From: Moritella viscosa
GTDB taxonomy: Bacteria; Pseudomonadota; Gammaproteobacteria; Enterobacterales; Moritellaceae
NCBI GenBank assembly: GCA_000953735.1
Contig: LN554852.1
Coordinates: 3,731,846-3,795,845, forward strand
Length of the DNA: 64,000 nucleotides
Direction: 5' to 3'
Both the position numbers and the translations under genes were made by a program. Under the pieces are notes generated by a model. It searched no databases, had not been told where the DNA came from, and saw only the letters and a list, made by a program, of their open reading frames with translations. Below are positions 55,636-64,000 of the stretch, one piece after another. The stretch's first letter is position 1; every line of letters starts with the position of its first letter.

Positions 55636-56421
55636 TTAATACACACAAGCATTATTGAGCAGCGAACAAATCAATTCACCCGCTCTCTGCCATTGGGCAT
55701 TAAAATGAAACATAAAACTTTTTAATGATAAGTAAATAATAAATAAGCCTGCGACCATACCAACCGCGAAACCTAAACTAAATACGTTGAGTTGTGGTGC
55801 AGCTTTGGTCATCACACCAAATGAAAAGTTAATCACGAGCATAGCAACAACAGCAGACAATGACATACTCAATGCAGCAGCAATCATTACCGACATCCAG
55901 CCCGCTATTTCATAGTACTGAACAGCCATTAAACCAGAGGCCGAAACGGGGAGTGTCTCAAAAGATTTAACGACTGTTTCAATCATAAATAAATGACCAT
56001 TAACAGATAGATAAACCAATGTGCCTAATAAAATATAGATTTGACCAATAACAGGTGAAGTCTGACCTGATGCAGGATCGGCCATTGCAGCGAAACCTAA
56101 ACTGGTTTGCATCGCAATAATTTGCCCCGCAATAACAAATGTCTGAATCAACATAACGGTGACAAAGCCAATCGCAATGCCAATCAAGCTCTGTTGCAGA
56201 ATAATCATAAAACTGCCTAAAGAGAACAACTCTACATCTGGCATAGGTGGTAATACAGGCGCGACCATAGCTGTAAGGGCAAGACAGTAAAATAATCGAA
56301 TCATGGGTGGCGTTGTTTTCGCACCACTGACTATCATTACCATAACCATGCCAGAAAGACGTGCAAACGGCCAAATATAACTAGCCATAAACATCATAAT
56401 ATCAGCCGATAGAATCTCCAC
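55636..56421 (-). CDS. fliR: Flagellar export apparatus protein FliR
   Basis: 261 residues, about six membrane helices, family pattern FARLSGMVMVMIVSGAK and TFVIAGQIIAMQTSLGFA. Forms the FliP5Q4R1 export gate. Three bases separate its start from the fliQ stop. Confidence 0.96.
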   Translation of the reverse strand: MEILSADIMMFMASYIWPFARLSGMVMVMIVSGAKTTPPMIRLFYCLALTAMVAPVLPPMPDVELFSLGSFMIILQQSLIGIAIGFVTVMLIQTFVIAGQIIAMQTSLGFAAMADPASGQTSPVIGQIYILLGTLVYLSVNGHLFMIETVVKSFETLPVSASGLMAVQYYEIAGWMSVMIAAALSMSLSAVVAMLVINFSFGVMTKAAPQLNVFSLGFAVGMVAGLFIIYLSLKSFMFHFNAQWQRAGELICSLLNNACVY

Positions 56422-56424
56422 TAA

Positions 56425-56694
56425 TTAACCTACAACTTGTGGGACTTGGAGCATCATATTGGTAAAAAATTCCATCAAACGAGCAAAGCCCCAATGCGCA
56501 CCATAAATGAGTGCTAGTAAGGTCGCAATTAAACGCGGTAAGAAACTTAATGTTTGTTCATTTATCGATGTCGCAGCCTGAAAGACAGAGACCACTAAAC
56601 CGACGAATAACCCAGGAACAACAACCGCACATACCAGCAGTAATACTGTCCATAATGCTTGTCGAAATATATCTACAAAGACTTCAGGTGCCAT
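56425..56694 (-). CDS. fliQ: Flagellar export apparatus protein FliQ
   Basis: 89 residues with two membrane helices; PEVFVDIFRQALW start and GLVVSVFQAATSINEQTLSFLPR loop are family hallmarks. Component of the export gate. Confidence 0.96.
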   Translation of the reverse strand: MAPEVFVDIFRQALWTVLLLVCAVVVPGLFVGLVVSVFQAATSINEQTLSFLPRLIATLLALIYGAHWGFARLMEFFTNMMLQVPQVVG

Positions 56695-56772
56695 GGTGTC
56701 CCCTATTACTTATTAACAGGATTATAAACAGATTAATGAACTTGTATGAGGACTTATATATAAAAAGCGTCG

Positions 56773-57519
56773 TCATAAGCCAAAACTAGTCGCAAGCGTA
56801 CCCATAATTAAACCCCAACCATCGACTAACACGAACAACATCAGCTTAAAAGGTAATGAAACAATCATCGGTGATAACATCATCATACCCATAGCCATCA
56901 AAATACTTGCCACTACCAAGTCAATAATCAAAAATGGAATGAACACCATAAATCCAATTTGAAAGGCAGTTTTTAATTCGCTGGTAACAAATGCAGGGAT
57001 CAATACGCGTAAAGGTACTTCTTCAGGAGAATTCGCTTCAACTTTTGCAATTCGCATGAAGGTATCAATATCGGTCACCCGGGTTTGCGCCAGCATGAAT
57101 TGTTGCATCGGCAACTTAGCCTGTTCAAAGGCTTGCATCGAGGTCAGTTCTTCACTCAAATAAGGCTGTAGCGCATTGTCATTAATACGCTCAAATACTG
57201 GCGACATAATAAAAAAAGACAGGAATAAAGTGATCCCGACTAACACCTGATTAGAAGGGCTTTGTTGTAACCCTAATGCTTGGCGTAAAATAGACAACAC
57301 AATGATGATACGAGTAAAAGAGGTCATCATAATCAACGCAGCTGGAATAAAACTCAGCGCCGTCATCATGGCTAAAATTTGTAATGACACTGAGTATTCC
57401 TGCGAGCCATCATTGTTAGTGATCACTTTCACCGCCGACATCACTGAATTATCAGCCCATGCAGCGGAGGTGAAGAAGAGCACGACAAGCGACAGCAATA
57501 CCGTAAACTTATTTTTCAT
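56773..57519 (-). CDS. fliP: Flagellar export apparatus protein FliP
   Basis: 248 residues with a cleavable signal peptide (ends near AAWA-DNS) and four membrane helices. Family segments [35 protein letters not shown] and [13 protein letters not shown]. Core of the export gate. Its start overlaps the fliO end by 11 bases; fliQ follows after 78 bases. Confidence 0.97.
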   Translation of the reverse strand: MKNKFTVLLSLVVLFFTSAAWADNSVMSAVKVITNNDGSQEYSVSLQILAMMTALSFIPAALIMMTSFTRIIIVLSILRQALGLQQSPSNQVLVGITLFLSFFIMSPVFERINDNALQPYLSEELTSMQAFEQAKLPMQQFMLAQTRVTDIDTFMRIAKVEANSPEEVPLRVLIPAFVTSELKTAFQIGFMVFIPFLIIDLVVASILMAMGMMMLSPMIVSLPFKLMLFVLVDGWGLIMGTLATSFGL

Positions 57520-57832
57520 TATGCGGTTTCATCATCTGGGCTAATTTAGTAGCAAATGGATTGAGTTCAGGTTGGTTATTTATCAGTGGTTGTTCAAGTT
57601 CTTTGAGCAAATTAATTTGTTGCCCAGTTACGCCAAGTAGTACTTGTTTTGTACCAACTTGTACGACCATGATACGTTCTTTCGGCCCTAACGGTAACGT
57701 TGCCACGACATTTAGCTGTTGATGATTGCTACCAAATACGCGCGCCTTTTTGGCCAAAAAAGCTAACATTACGATAACCGCAATAACCACCAGCAATGAT
57801 AATAGCCATTGCAGCATATCAATATCGTTCAT
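57509..57832 (-). CDS. fliO: Flagellar biosynthesis protein FliO
   Basis: About 107 residues from the ATG at 57832; the frame extends upstream into fliN and another ATG lies at 57817. One membrane helix (about 6-28), then a small cytoplasmic domain with [30 protein letters not shown], the FliO signature. Assists FliP assembly. Confidence 0.9.
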   Translation of the reverse strand: MNDIDMLQWLLSLLVVIAVIVMLAFLAKKARVFGSNHQQLNVVATLPLGPKERIMVVQVGTKQVLLGVTGQQINLLKELEQPLINNQPELNPFATKLAQMMKPHNEK

Positions 57833-57833
57833 A

Positions 57834-58217
57834 TTATTTAAGCTTTTTAATACGTTCGGTTTGACTGATAACATCAGTTAAACGAATACCAAATTTATCA
57901 TTGACGACAACCACTTCACCGTGGGCAATCAATGTACCGTTAACCATCACATCGAGTGGTTCACCCGCAATGCGATCGAGTTCAACAACAGAGCCTTGGT
58001 TTAACTGTAATAAATTACGAATACTAATTTTACTACGACCAACTTCCATCGAGATCACAACCGGAATATCAAGAATGCTATCTAGCTTTTGTTGATGTTC
58101 CGCCGAGAATGGAACATCATCATTGTTAAAATCTTCTAATTCAGTGGCCTCAACAGTACTTTGTTCAGCCATCGCTGCAGCCCAATCATTCGCCATCTGG
58201 TCTTGATCTGTACTCAT
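57834..58217 (-). CDS. fliN: Flagellar motor switch protein FliN
   Basis: 127 residues. Acidic N-terminus, then the SpoA domain with LDIPVVISMEVGRSKISIRNLLQLNQGSVVELD and VVNDKFGIRLTDV. Part of the C-ring that sets rotation direction. Nine bases follow the fliM stop before its start. Confidence 0.97.
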   Translation of the reverse strand: MSTDQDQMANDWAAAMAEQSTVEATELEDFNNDDVPFSAEHQQKLDSILDIPVVISMEVGRSKISIRNLLQLNQGSVVELDRIAGEPLDVMVNGTLIAHGEVVVVNDKFGIRLTDVISQTERIKKLK

Positions 58218-58226
58218 TTAAATACC

Positions 58227-59285
58227 TTATTTATCGTCATTTTTATCATCATTTTGCTCGCCTAAATTCAATAACCCACCACGTAATGCAACGTGGTCGA
58301 TCTCTGATTTAGTTAAATTACTTACTTTTAACTTTTTACTAATTTTAACCGCTACGTTATCTCTATTTCGGCCAAGTTTAGCTTTATAACTCGGTAAATC
58401 TTCAATGAAAACAGTAAGATCTTCTGGCATATCGACGGGGATAATATCACCTGTCTTCAATTCCATTATCTGCCTTAATGAAAGCTCAGTTTCAAGCAAT
58501 CTTGTGCTTAACCCTACCGGAACGTCTAAAATTTCTTCTTGCAATGCCGAGCTCCAACGTTCGTCAGTATCCTCTTTATCACTTTGCACACCAGCATCGA
58601 GTAACTCACGAATCGGTTCAAGCATAGAATATGGCATGGTAATATGAAAATCACCGCCACCGCCATCAAGTTCAATATGGAATGAGCTAACCACAACCAC
58701 TTCAGTTGGACTTACAATATTGGCCATTGCCGGGTTTACTTCAGAATCTAGATATTCAAACTCCGCATCCATGACCGGAGCCCATGCTTCATGATAATCT
58801 TCAAAGACAATCTTCAATAGCATTTGAATAATACGGCGTTCGGTTGGCGTAAATTCACGACCTTCAATTTTGGCATGATAACGACCATCACCACCAAAAA
58901 AGTTTTCAACCAAAATAAACACTAACCGTGCTTCCATGGTCACTAACGCCGTGCCTTTTAATGGGCGAAAACGTACCATATTTAAACTAGTTGGTACGAA
59001 TAATGTGTGAACATACTCACCAAACTTCAACATTTGCACGCCATTAATGGACACTTCAGCTGTACGACGCATCATATTAAATAGGCTTATGCGCATGTGC
59101 CGAGCGAAACGTTCATTCACCAACTCTAGCGTAGGCATACGTCCACGCACAATACGATCTTGCGATGAAAAGTCAAAATCGACAATATTGCCACTCTCTT
59201 CTACGGTGTCAAACTCATCTTCTTCAACATCATCAACACCGTGTAATAGCGCATCAATCTCGTCTTGGCTTAATAAATCACTCAC
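58227..59285 (-). CDS. fliM: Flagellar motor switch protein FliM
   Basis: 352 residues; starts with GTG at 59285, since the nearest ATG upstream is out of frame. The N-terminal CheY-P-binding peptide LSQDEIDALLHGV is intact, followed by the FliM middle domain (GRMPTLELVNERFARHMRISLF) and the C-terminal SpoA domain. C-ring component contacted by CheY-P. Confidence 0.97.
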   Translation of the reverse strand: MSDLLSQDEIDALLHGVDDVEEDEFDTVEESGNIVDFDFSSQDRIVRGRMPTLELVNERFARHMRISLFNMMRRTAEVSINGVQMLKFGEYVHTLFVPTSLNMVRFRPLKGTALVTMEARLVFILVENFFGGDGRYHAKIEGREFTPTERRIIQMLLKIVFEDYHEAWAPVMDAEFEYLDSEVNPAMANIVSPTEVVVVSSFHIELDGGGGDFHITMPYSMLEPIRELLDAGVQSDKEDTDERWSSALQEEILDVPVGLSTRLLETELSLRQIMELKTGDIIPVDMPEDLTVFIEDLPSYKAKLGRNRDNVAVKISKKLKVSNLTKSEIDHVALRGGLLNLGEQNDDKNDDK

Positions 59286-59292
59286 ACATAAC

Positions 59293-59802
59293 CTACTGCA
59301 TTACAAAACCAGAAAACAGGATCTTTTCAACAACCCCTTTTCCAGTATATTTAATCAAAATTTCATTCACACTCGCTAATGAATCTGAACGCAATAATTC
59401 TTTGCCTTCATATGTAGCGAGCTGCTGTTCTGTTGTTGCGCTAAAAACTTGCAACAAGGTACTTTCAATTAAAGGGACATTGGTTTTTGCTAATTTTTGA
59501 TTGTCACTACCGCGTACCATTAATTGAACTTTAATCTGAACTAAACGTTCGCGCTTTAATCCTATAATATTAAAAACAAAAGGACGTGGCATGGCAACAT
59601 AATATGCCGTTTCTGCTACACTTCTATCGACACTTTCAATCACAGGTTTTGCGCTATCTGTAGGCGCACTATCATCGCTACTTAAAAAGAAAAATGCTGC
59701 GCCAGCCCCTGCAAGCGTTAAAATTAAAATCACCGCAATAATAATAATTTTTTTATTGCCTTTACTTTTATCATCTATTTTCAAATCGTTGTCGTCGGCC
59801 AT
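59293..59802 (-). CDS. fliL: Flagellar basal-body protein FliL
   Basis: 169 residues. Cytoplasmic charged tail, one membrane helix (about 18-40), and a periplasmic stomatin-like domain with YYVAMPRPFVFNI and KGVVEKILFSGFVMQ. Surrounds the stator and supports torque at high load. Confidence 0.94.
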   Translation of the reverse strand: MADDNDLKIDDKSKGNKKIIIIAVILILTLAGAGAAFFFLSSDDSAPTDSAKPVIESVDRSVAETAYYVAMPRPFVFNIIGLKRERLVQIKVQLMVRGSDNQKLAKTNVPLIESTLLQVFSATTEQQLATYEGKELLRSDSLASVNEILIKYTGKGVVEKILFSGFVMQ

Positions 59803-59856
59803 TATCGTCCTTAAATCGAATTTTATATTACGCTAAATAAATGCTAATTAAACTGT

Positions 59857-61413
59857 TTAGGCGTAAAAGTCTACCCCTTTAGCTGAGTCTTGCCAATACT
59901 GAGTAGTAACAGGGACTTCAGTCTGTGAATCTATCGTATAATTAGCTTCGTTATTGCTATTTTTTTGTCCGTTTTCTTGTCTTGACTGTTGAAATGCAGA
60001 TTGCTGCTGCCCACTGTCGGCTTGCACTTGCGTCTCACCCAATGTCATCCCCTGTTGCTGTAACATTTCTCTTAATCGCGGCATTTGTTGTTCAAGTAAA
60101 TCACGGCTTTGATTATTTTGCGCTTGAATTGTCACATTTATTTGATCGTTTTGCACAACCAATTTGATATTCATACTACCTAATTCAGCAGGGTCTAAGC
60201 GGATTGTCGCTGTTTGTAATTCTTTACCCGCCATAATAGCGATTTTTTCATTTAATTCCGAAGTCGCGGAATTGTTATTAAGATTAACCCGTTTCTCTAA
60301 TACTTGTTGTTCAGCGTCCGTTAATACCGGTATCTTGACCAAGGTACGTGCGGTTTGGTCTAACGGTTCTTGCTTACGTGCTGATTCCATAATTTGCGCA
60401 AAGTCTAATTGTTCAATAGGTTCAGCCGATGTCATCCCCAGCTGTTCAAGTGCTGAATTATCACTCTCTGCTACTACACTGCTGCTCCCCGCGGCCATGC
60501 CATTAGCTTGACCAAAAGGTGTATTTTTCGCCAACCCTGTTTCGCTAAAAACAGTGGCTAAGTTTACCTTTTCTGCGCCACCTAATAGTTCACGATCAAG
60601 TGTGCCATCATCATTAATTGCATCGCCCGCAGCGAATAAATCGCCTCTCGTAAATTGAGGATTATTATCAGTAAGGCCAGCGACTGTCGACATACCGGCT
60701 AACGTTGACGCTGTAATAGTATCTGTTCGGACGATTGAATCTGTTAAATCTGTTGATAGCTCGTTCATTTGCAATGCTTGTGTCAGCTCATTATTACTAA
60801 AATCACTAACATCACTAACATCACTAACATTAGTCATTTCTGCAACGCGACTATCAGGTGTAGATAAGTCAGTCATGCTAACAGATGTTAACGAGGCAAT
60901 ATTCCCCCCTTCGACTTGTAAAGGCAATTCATTACCGTTAGCTTTACCCTGAACATATGTGCCTGCGTCACTCGCAGCATTACTTTGCAACAGCATAGAT
61001 GATTGATCGAGACGCGCCAAAAAGTCATCACTACTTTCATTTTGGCTCACGACACTTAAGCCATCGCCAGCTATCGCTTCAACTTCATCAGCGTTATCTA
61101 TCTGCCCAGCGACAAAACCATCATCAATACTAGCGGCAGAATCAGGCTCAGTATTAAGTACAGAACCCTCCGCCACACTCTCAGCCGTTATATTCTCAGC
61201 GCTATCAATGGCTGTTTGTCTAACGATAACATCGGTTTGATTATTGCTACTAAAGAGAGAAAATAGTTTAGAAAAGCTACTTTCAGGCGTACTTAACTCT
61301 CCATCGCTCGCCATATCTTCAGCTGTATCGCCTTTGACATTAAGCGCTTGCGATTTATTATTCGCCGCCTGTGTATCAGTCATCGCTGTTGATTTGTGTA
61401 GAGAGAAAGTCAT
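59857..61413 (-). CDS. fliK: Flagellar hook-length control protein FliK
   Basis: 518 residues. Long Ser/Asp/Ala-rich, low-complexity N-terminal part, the usual disordered ruler, then the conserved C-terminal domain (about 400-470) with TIRLDPAELGSMNIKLVV and the Gln-rich MPRLREMLQQQG. Measures hook length and triggers the FlhB switch. A 9-base repeat unit (Val-Ser-Asp) is triplicated near residue 200. Confidence 0.93.
   Translation of the reverse strand: MTFSLHKSTAMTDTQAANNKSQALNVKGDTAEDMASDGELSTPESSFSKLFSLFSSNNQTDVIVRQTAIDSAENITAESVAEGSVLNTEPDSAASIDDGFVAGQIDNADEVEAIAGDGLSVVSQNESSDDFLARLDQSSMLLQSNAASDAGTYVQGKANGNELPLQVEGGNIASLTSVSMTDLSTPDSRVAEMTNVSDVSDVSDFSNNELTQALQMNELSTDLTDSIVRTDTITASTLAGMSTVAGLTDNNPQFTRGDLFAAGDAINDDGTLDRELLGGAEKVNLATVFSETGLAKNTPFGQANGMAAGSSSVVAESDNSALEQLGMTSAEPIEQLDFAQIMESARKQEPLDQTARTLVKIPVLTDAEQQVLEKRVNLNNNSATSELNEKIAIMAGKELQTATIRLDPAELGSMNIKLVVQNDQINVTIQAQNNQSRDLLEQQMPRLREMLQQQGMTLGETQVQADSGQQQSAFQQSRQENGQKNSNNEANYTIDSQTEVPVTTQYWQDSAKGVDFYA
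60802..60828. repeat. 9-bp tandem repeat inside fliK
   Basis: ATCACTAAC three times in a row, in frame, coding Val-Ser-Asp on the minus strand. Confidence 0.9.
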
Positions 61414-61533
61414 AGTTCAAGCCTAAATGTCATCAAGAAAAAGTTATAGCGAAATAAATGCAAAATTCACGCCAGAGTACTATTAATAATAATTGTAAAA
61501 TATGAATCGCTAAATATGACTAGATTAATCGTA

Positions 61534-61980
61534 TTATCGGTTATTTTTACGCTTGAAATATTGGAAGTTAGAAAATTCATCGAGATCTTTTTGCTCACGT
61601 CGCTGTTCGATAAGCTGTGCGGCGGCTTTGCGTTTATCTAATAATAAACCCAGTGCATCACGCTTCTTACGAATTTCCATCCAATCTAAGTGCTTGTTCT
61701 TAACTGTCTGTTGGATATTATCGAGTGCTTGTTTCTGCTCAAACTCAGCTAATTCTAGTTTTTTCATGAAGTTATGATAATGCGCATAACTATTACCTGA
61801 GATACCTTCTTCCCCACGTTCAGTGAATTGCTGTAAATATTGTTTACGATAATCACTTAATTGCTGCATTTGGTTATGGTAACGCTCAGCATCTTGTTGG
61901 ATCAGCGCATAAGCTCTCCCGGCGTGTTTTTCTTGTTCTTCAAGTTGCTGATAGACCCGTTGTAGCGCTGTATTAGACAT
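61534..61980 (-). CDS. fliJ: Flagellar export chaperone FliJ
   Basis: 148 residues, almost wholly alpha-helical coiled coil with heptad Leu/Tyr/Glu patterns (QLSDYRKQYLQQF, KKLELAEFEQKQALDNI), as for FliJ, the stalk-like partner of the FliI ATPase. Lies between fliK and fliI as expected. Confidence 0.93.
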   Translation of the reverse strand: MSNTALQRVYQQLEEQEKHAGRAYALIQQDAERYHNQMQQLSDYRKQYLQQFTERGEEGISGNSYAHYHNFMKKLELAEFEQKQALDNIQQTVKNKHLDWMEIRKKRDALGLLLDKRKAAAQLIEQRREQKDLDEFSNFQYFKRKNNR

Positions 61981-61998
61981 TATATTGACACTGTTTCA

Positions 61999-63336
61999 TT
62001 ATGAGGTTGCCACGCCTAGATGCGGCGCGATAGCAGTAAGCATTTCTTCACATTGCGAGAACGGAATAACTTCTTTCATACCTTGCTGTAAGAATTGGTC
62101 CATTGCTGGTTTTAAACGAATAGCGCGATCAATTTTTGCATCCGCACCTTGGCTATAAGCGCCAATCGAAACCAAGTCTTTGTTCTGTTGATATAGCGAG
62201 TAAGCTTGTTTGAATCCACGAGCCGCGGCTTGATGAAAATCAGTCGTCACCATAGGCATAACACGGCTAATAGATTTTTCAATATCAATCGCAGGATAGT
62301 GCCCCGCGTCTGTTAACTCTCGAGACAATACAATATGGCCATCAAGAATAGCGCGTGACGCATCTGCAATGGGGTCTTGTAAATCATCACCTTCAGTTAA
62401 TACGGTAAAGAATGCGGTAATCGAACCTTGCTCGTCACTACCGTTACCGGCACGCTCTACCAGCTGTGGCAATTTTGCAAATACTGACGGTGGATAACCT
62501 TTCGTTGCCGGTGGCTCACCGACCGCTAAAGCAATTTCACGCTGTGCTTGCGCAAAACGAGTCAATGAATCCATTAACAGTAATACGTTCAATCCTTGAT
62601 CACGGAAGTACTCCGCTAACGCTAATGAGGTTTCACAACCTTTTAGACGCATCAACGGCGAGGCATCTGCGGGCGCAGCCACAACAACAGATCGCGCGCG
62701 TCCTTCTTCACCGAGGATCTCTTCAATAAATTCTTTTACTTCACGGCCACGCTCACCGATCAAGCCAACGATAACAACATCCGCAGTTGAACCGCGAGTC
62801 ATCATACCTAGCAACACACTCTTACCTACACCGGAACCAGCAAAAAGTCCCATACGCTGGCCTTGACCAACGGTAAGCATTGCATTAATGGCTTTAACAC
62901 CCACATCAAGTGGTTGTGATATTTTTTTACGCGCCAGCGGATTAATACGCTTAGCAGTAAAAGATGTTGTTTGTCCGGTAATGAGCTCACCTTTACCGTC
63001 AATTGGCTTACCAACACCATCTAATACACGTCCAAGTAGTTCCATACCAACTGGAATACCTTGCGTCTCATTGAGTGGCGTCACTTTAGCGCCAGGAATA
63101 ATACCAGTCACTTGCTCACTGGGCATTAAAAATAATTTATCGCCATCAAAGCCTACAACCTCAGCATCCATCAGTCCATTGTCAGTTTCAACAGAGCACA
63201 AACTGCCAATCGCAGCCCGGCAGCCAACCGCTTCTAGTGTTAAACCAACCACACGAGTAAGCTTACCTGCAACAGTTGGTTTATTCGCGAGTGAGTCAGT
63301 GTTCAATTGTTGTAATCGAGTCAGTAATTCCGTCAT
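61999..63336 (-). CDS. fliI: Flagellum-specific ATPase FliI
   Basis: 445 residues. F1-ATPase-beta-like: Walker [18 protein letters not shown] (about 163-179), [11 protein letters not shown], Walker [16 protein letters not shown] and the export-ATPase signature [20 protein letters not shown]. Drives loading of export substrates. Its ATG overlaps the fliH stop (TAATG). Confidence 0.97.
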   Translation of the reverse strand: MTELLTRLQQLNTDSLANKPTVAGKLTRVVGLTLEAVGCRAAIGSLCSVETDNGLMDAEVVGFDGDKLFLMPSEQVTGIIPGAKVTPLNETQGIPVGMELLGRVLDGVGKPIDGKGELITGQTTSFTAKRINPLARKKISQPLDVGVKAINAMLTVGQGQRMGLFAGSGVGKSVLLGMMTRGSTADVVIVGLIGERGREVKEFIEEILGEEGRARSVVVAAPADASPLMRLKGCETSLALAEYFRDQGLNVLLLMDSLTRFAQAQREIALAVGEPPATKGYPPSVFAKLPQLVERAGNGSDEQGSITAFFTVLTEGDDLQDPIADASRAILDGHIVLSRELTDAGHYPAIDIEKSISRVMPMVTTDFHQAAARGFKQAYSLYQQNKDLVSIGAYSQGADAKIDRAIRLKPAMDQFLQQGMKEVIPFSQCEEMLTAIAPHLGVATS

Positions 63337-64000
63337 TATGCACCTGGTTTATTGGCAATAAGAAACTGACGCATCATCTGTTTTATACGTTGCTCCATTA
63401 ACAGTTCTACCGACGAAACTTCGTTATTAATAACCAAATCACCTTGTTTCATCATCGGTTCTGAAATTAATACCCAATCACGCTTTACGCACTCTTCAAC
63501 AGAATAGTATTCATTGATCACCGCTAAATCATCAGGATGTAATGTAATGGTAATTTTTTGTTCAAGTACAGGTAAAGCATCTAACGCGAGCTTTAATGTT
63601 TGCAATAATATATCGTGATTAAACGTCACTTCGGTCTTAATTAATTCTTCTGCTAAACCTGTTGCCACACGAATTAATTCATTTTCTACTTCACTATTTA
63701 CCGCAGCAAGGGGGGTATGCATTTGCGTTTGCAATTGCTCCCAAGCAGCCGCCTTATCAGTAATTTGTTGCTGGCCATCAGCCAATCCTTGCGCGAGTCC
63801 TTGCGCTAAACCTTCTGTTTCCCCCTGGTTCAGACCTTCAGCTGTACCGCTGTTCAAACCATCTTGGTAACCCTGTTCTTTACCTTCACTATAACCGTCT
63901 TCATACGCAGCTTGGCGTATCGCATCAAGTTCTTCTGCCGTCATGGGCTGAGGTTCAACGTCTTCAACTGGCACGCCTGTAGCAAGCTTACCTTCATACC
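63336..64000 (-). CDS. fliH: Flagellar assembly protein FliH, N-terminus cut by window edge
   Basis: About 221 codons seen; the frame continues without a stop to the right edge, so the true start is outside and the GTG at 63974 is not taken as a start. Acidic N-terminal part with [23 protein letters not shown], then a run of G-x-x-x-G repeats (about 63770-63905) typical of FliH, and the C-terminal FliI-binding domain with HPDDLAVI. Negative regulator/linker of the FliI ATPase at the C-ring. Confidence 0.95.
   Translation of the reverse strand, partial: YEGKLATGVPVEDVEPQPMTAEELDAIRQAAYEDGYSEGKEQGYQDGLNSGTAEGLNQGETEGLAQGLAQGLADGQQQITDKAAAWEQLQTQMHTPLAAVNSEVENELIRVATGLAEELIKTEVTFNHDILLQTLKLALDALPVLEQKITITLHPDDLAVINEYYSVEECVKRDWVLISEPMMKQGDLVINNEVSSVELLMEQRIKQMMRQFLIANKPGA

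Noticed and set aside
63336-63974. Taking the GTG at 63974 as the fliH start
   Set aside because: The frame continues upstream to the window edge with FliH-like sequence, so the start lies outside.
1-64000. CRISPR arrays, tRNA or rRNA genes, intact insertion sequences, toxin-antitoxin or defence islands
   Set aside because: None recognised by reading both strands; tandem repeats seen are short and lack spacers.

Overview
The window is AT-rich chromosomal DNA from a polar-flagellated marine gammaproteobacterium. The gene order fliH-fliI-fliJ-fliK-fliL-fliM-fliN-fliO-fliP-fliQ-fliR-flhB-flhA-flhF-flhG-fliA-cheY-cheZ-cheA-cheB-parC-parP-cheW followed by ccmABCDEFGHI is the arrangement seen in Vibrionales, Shewanella and relatives. 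Protein flavour (AhpC/AhpF, DbpA, RhlE, a second-type EF-G) fits a Moritella- or Psychromonas-like organism. That genus guess is inference and rests on no database search.

Left part (1-16 kb): a flotillin/OB-fold membrane pair (cut by the left edge), three scattered GNAT acetyltransferases, a small outer-membrane-like protein, and the peroxide-defence genes ahpC and ahpF with a near-consensus OxyR site. Next come a GFA-family enzyme, an NTF2-like protein, an AraC regulator convergent with a two-gene operon (2-oxoglutarate/Fe(II) amino-acid dioxygenase plus EamA exporter), and a complete general amino-acid ABC transporter operon (aapJQMP) with a hairpin after the binding-protein gene.

Middle (16-34 kb): a small membrane protein, a divergent SDR/LysR pair, an orphan type IV-like pilin and the anaerobic glycerol-3-phosphate dehydrogenase operon glpABC behind an FNR-type box. 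These are followed by dbpA, a cold-shock gene with a consensus sigma70 promoter and long leader, rhlE, a DUF3087-type membrane protein, a stand-alone EF-G2 gene, roxA (ribosomal protein L16 arginine hydroxylase), and two lipoproteins, one with Sel1 repeats. RNA helicases, CspA, EF-G2 and RoxA together form a translation/RNA neighbourhood suited to cold growth. The roughly 0.9-kb gap after the Sel1 gene holds a decayed tyrosine-recombinase gene.

Right part (34-64 kb), all on the minus strand: the System I cytochrome c maturation operon ccmABCDEFGHI, a DUF2802-type protein, the polar chemotaxis core (cheW, parP, parC, cheB, cheA, cheZ, cheY), the flagellar sigma factor fliA, the polar placement/number pair flhF/flhG, and the flagellar export apparatus, switch and hook-length genes up to fliH, which is cut by the right edge. 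ParC and ParP should place chemotaxis arrays at the flagellated pole. CheA carries three copies of a short acidic linker motif that may be the docking site for that system.

No rRNA, tRNA, CRISPR array or intact insertion sequence was recognised.
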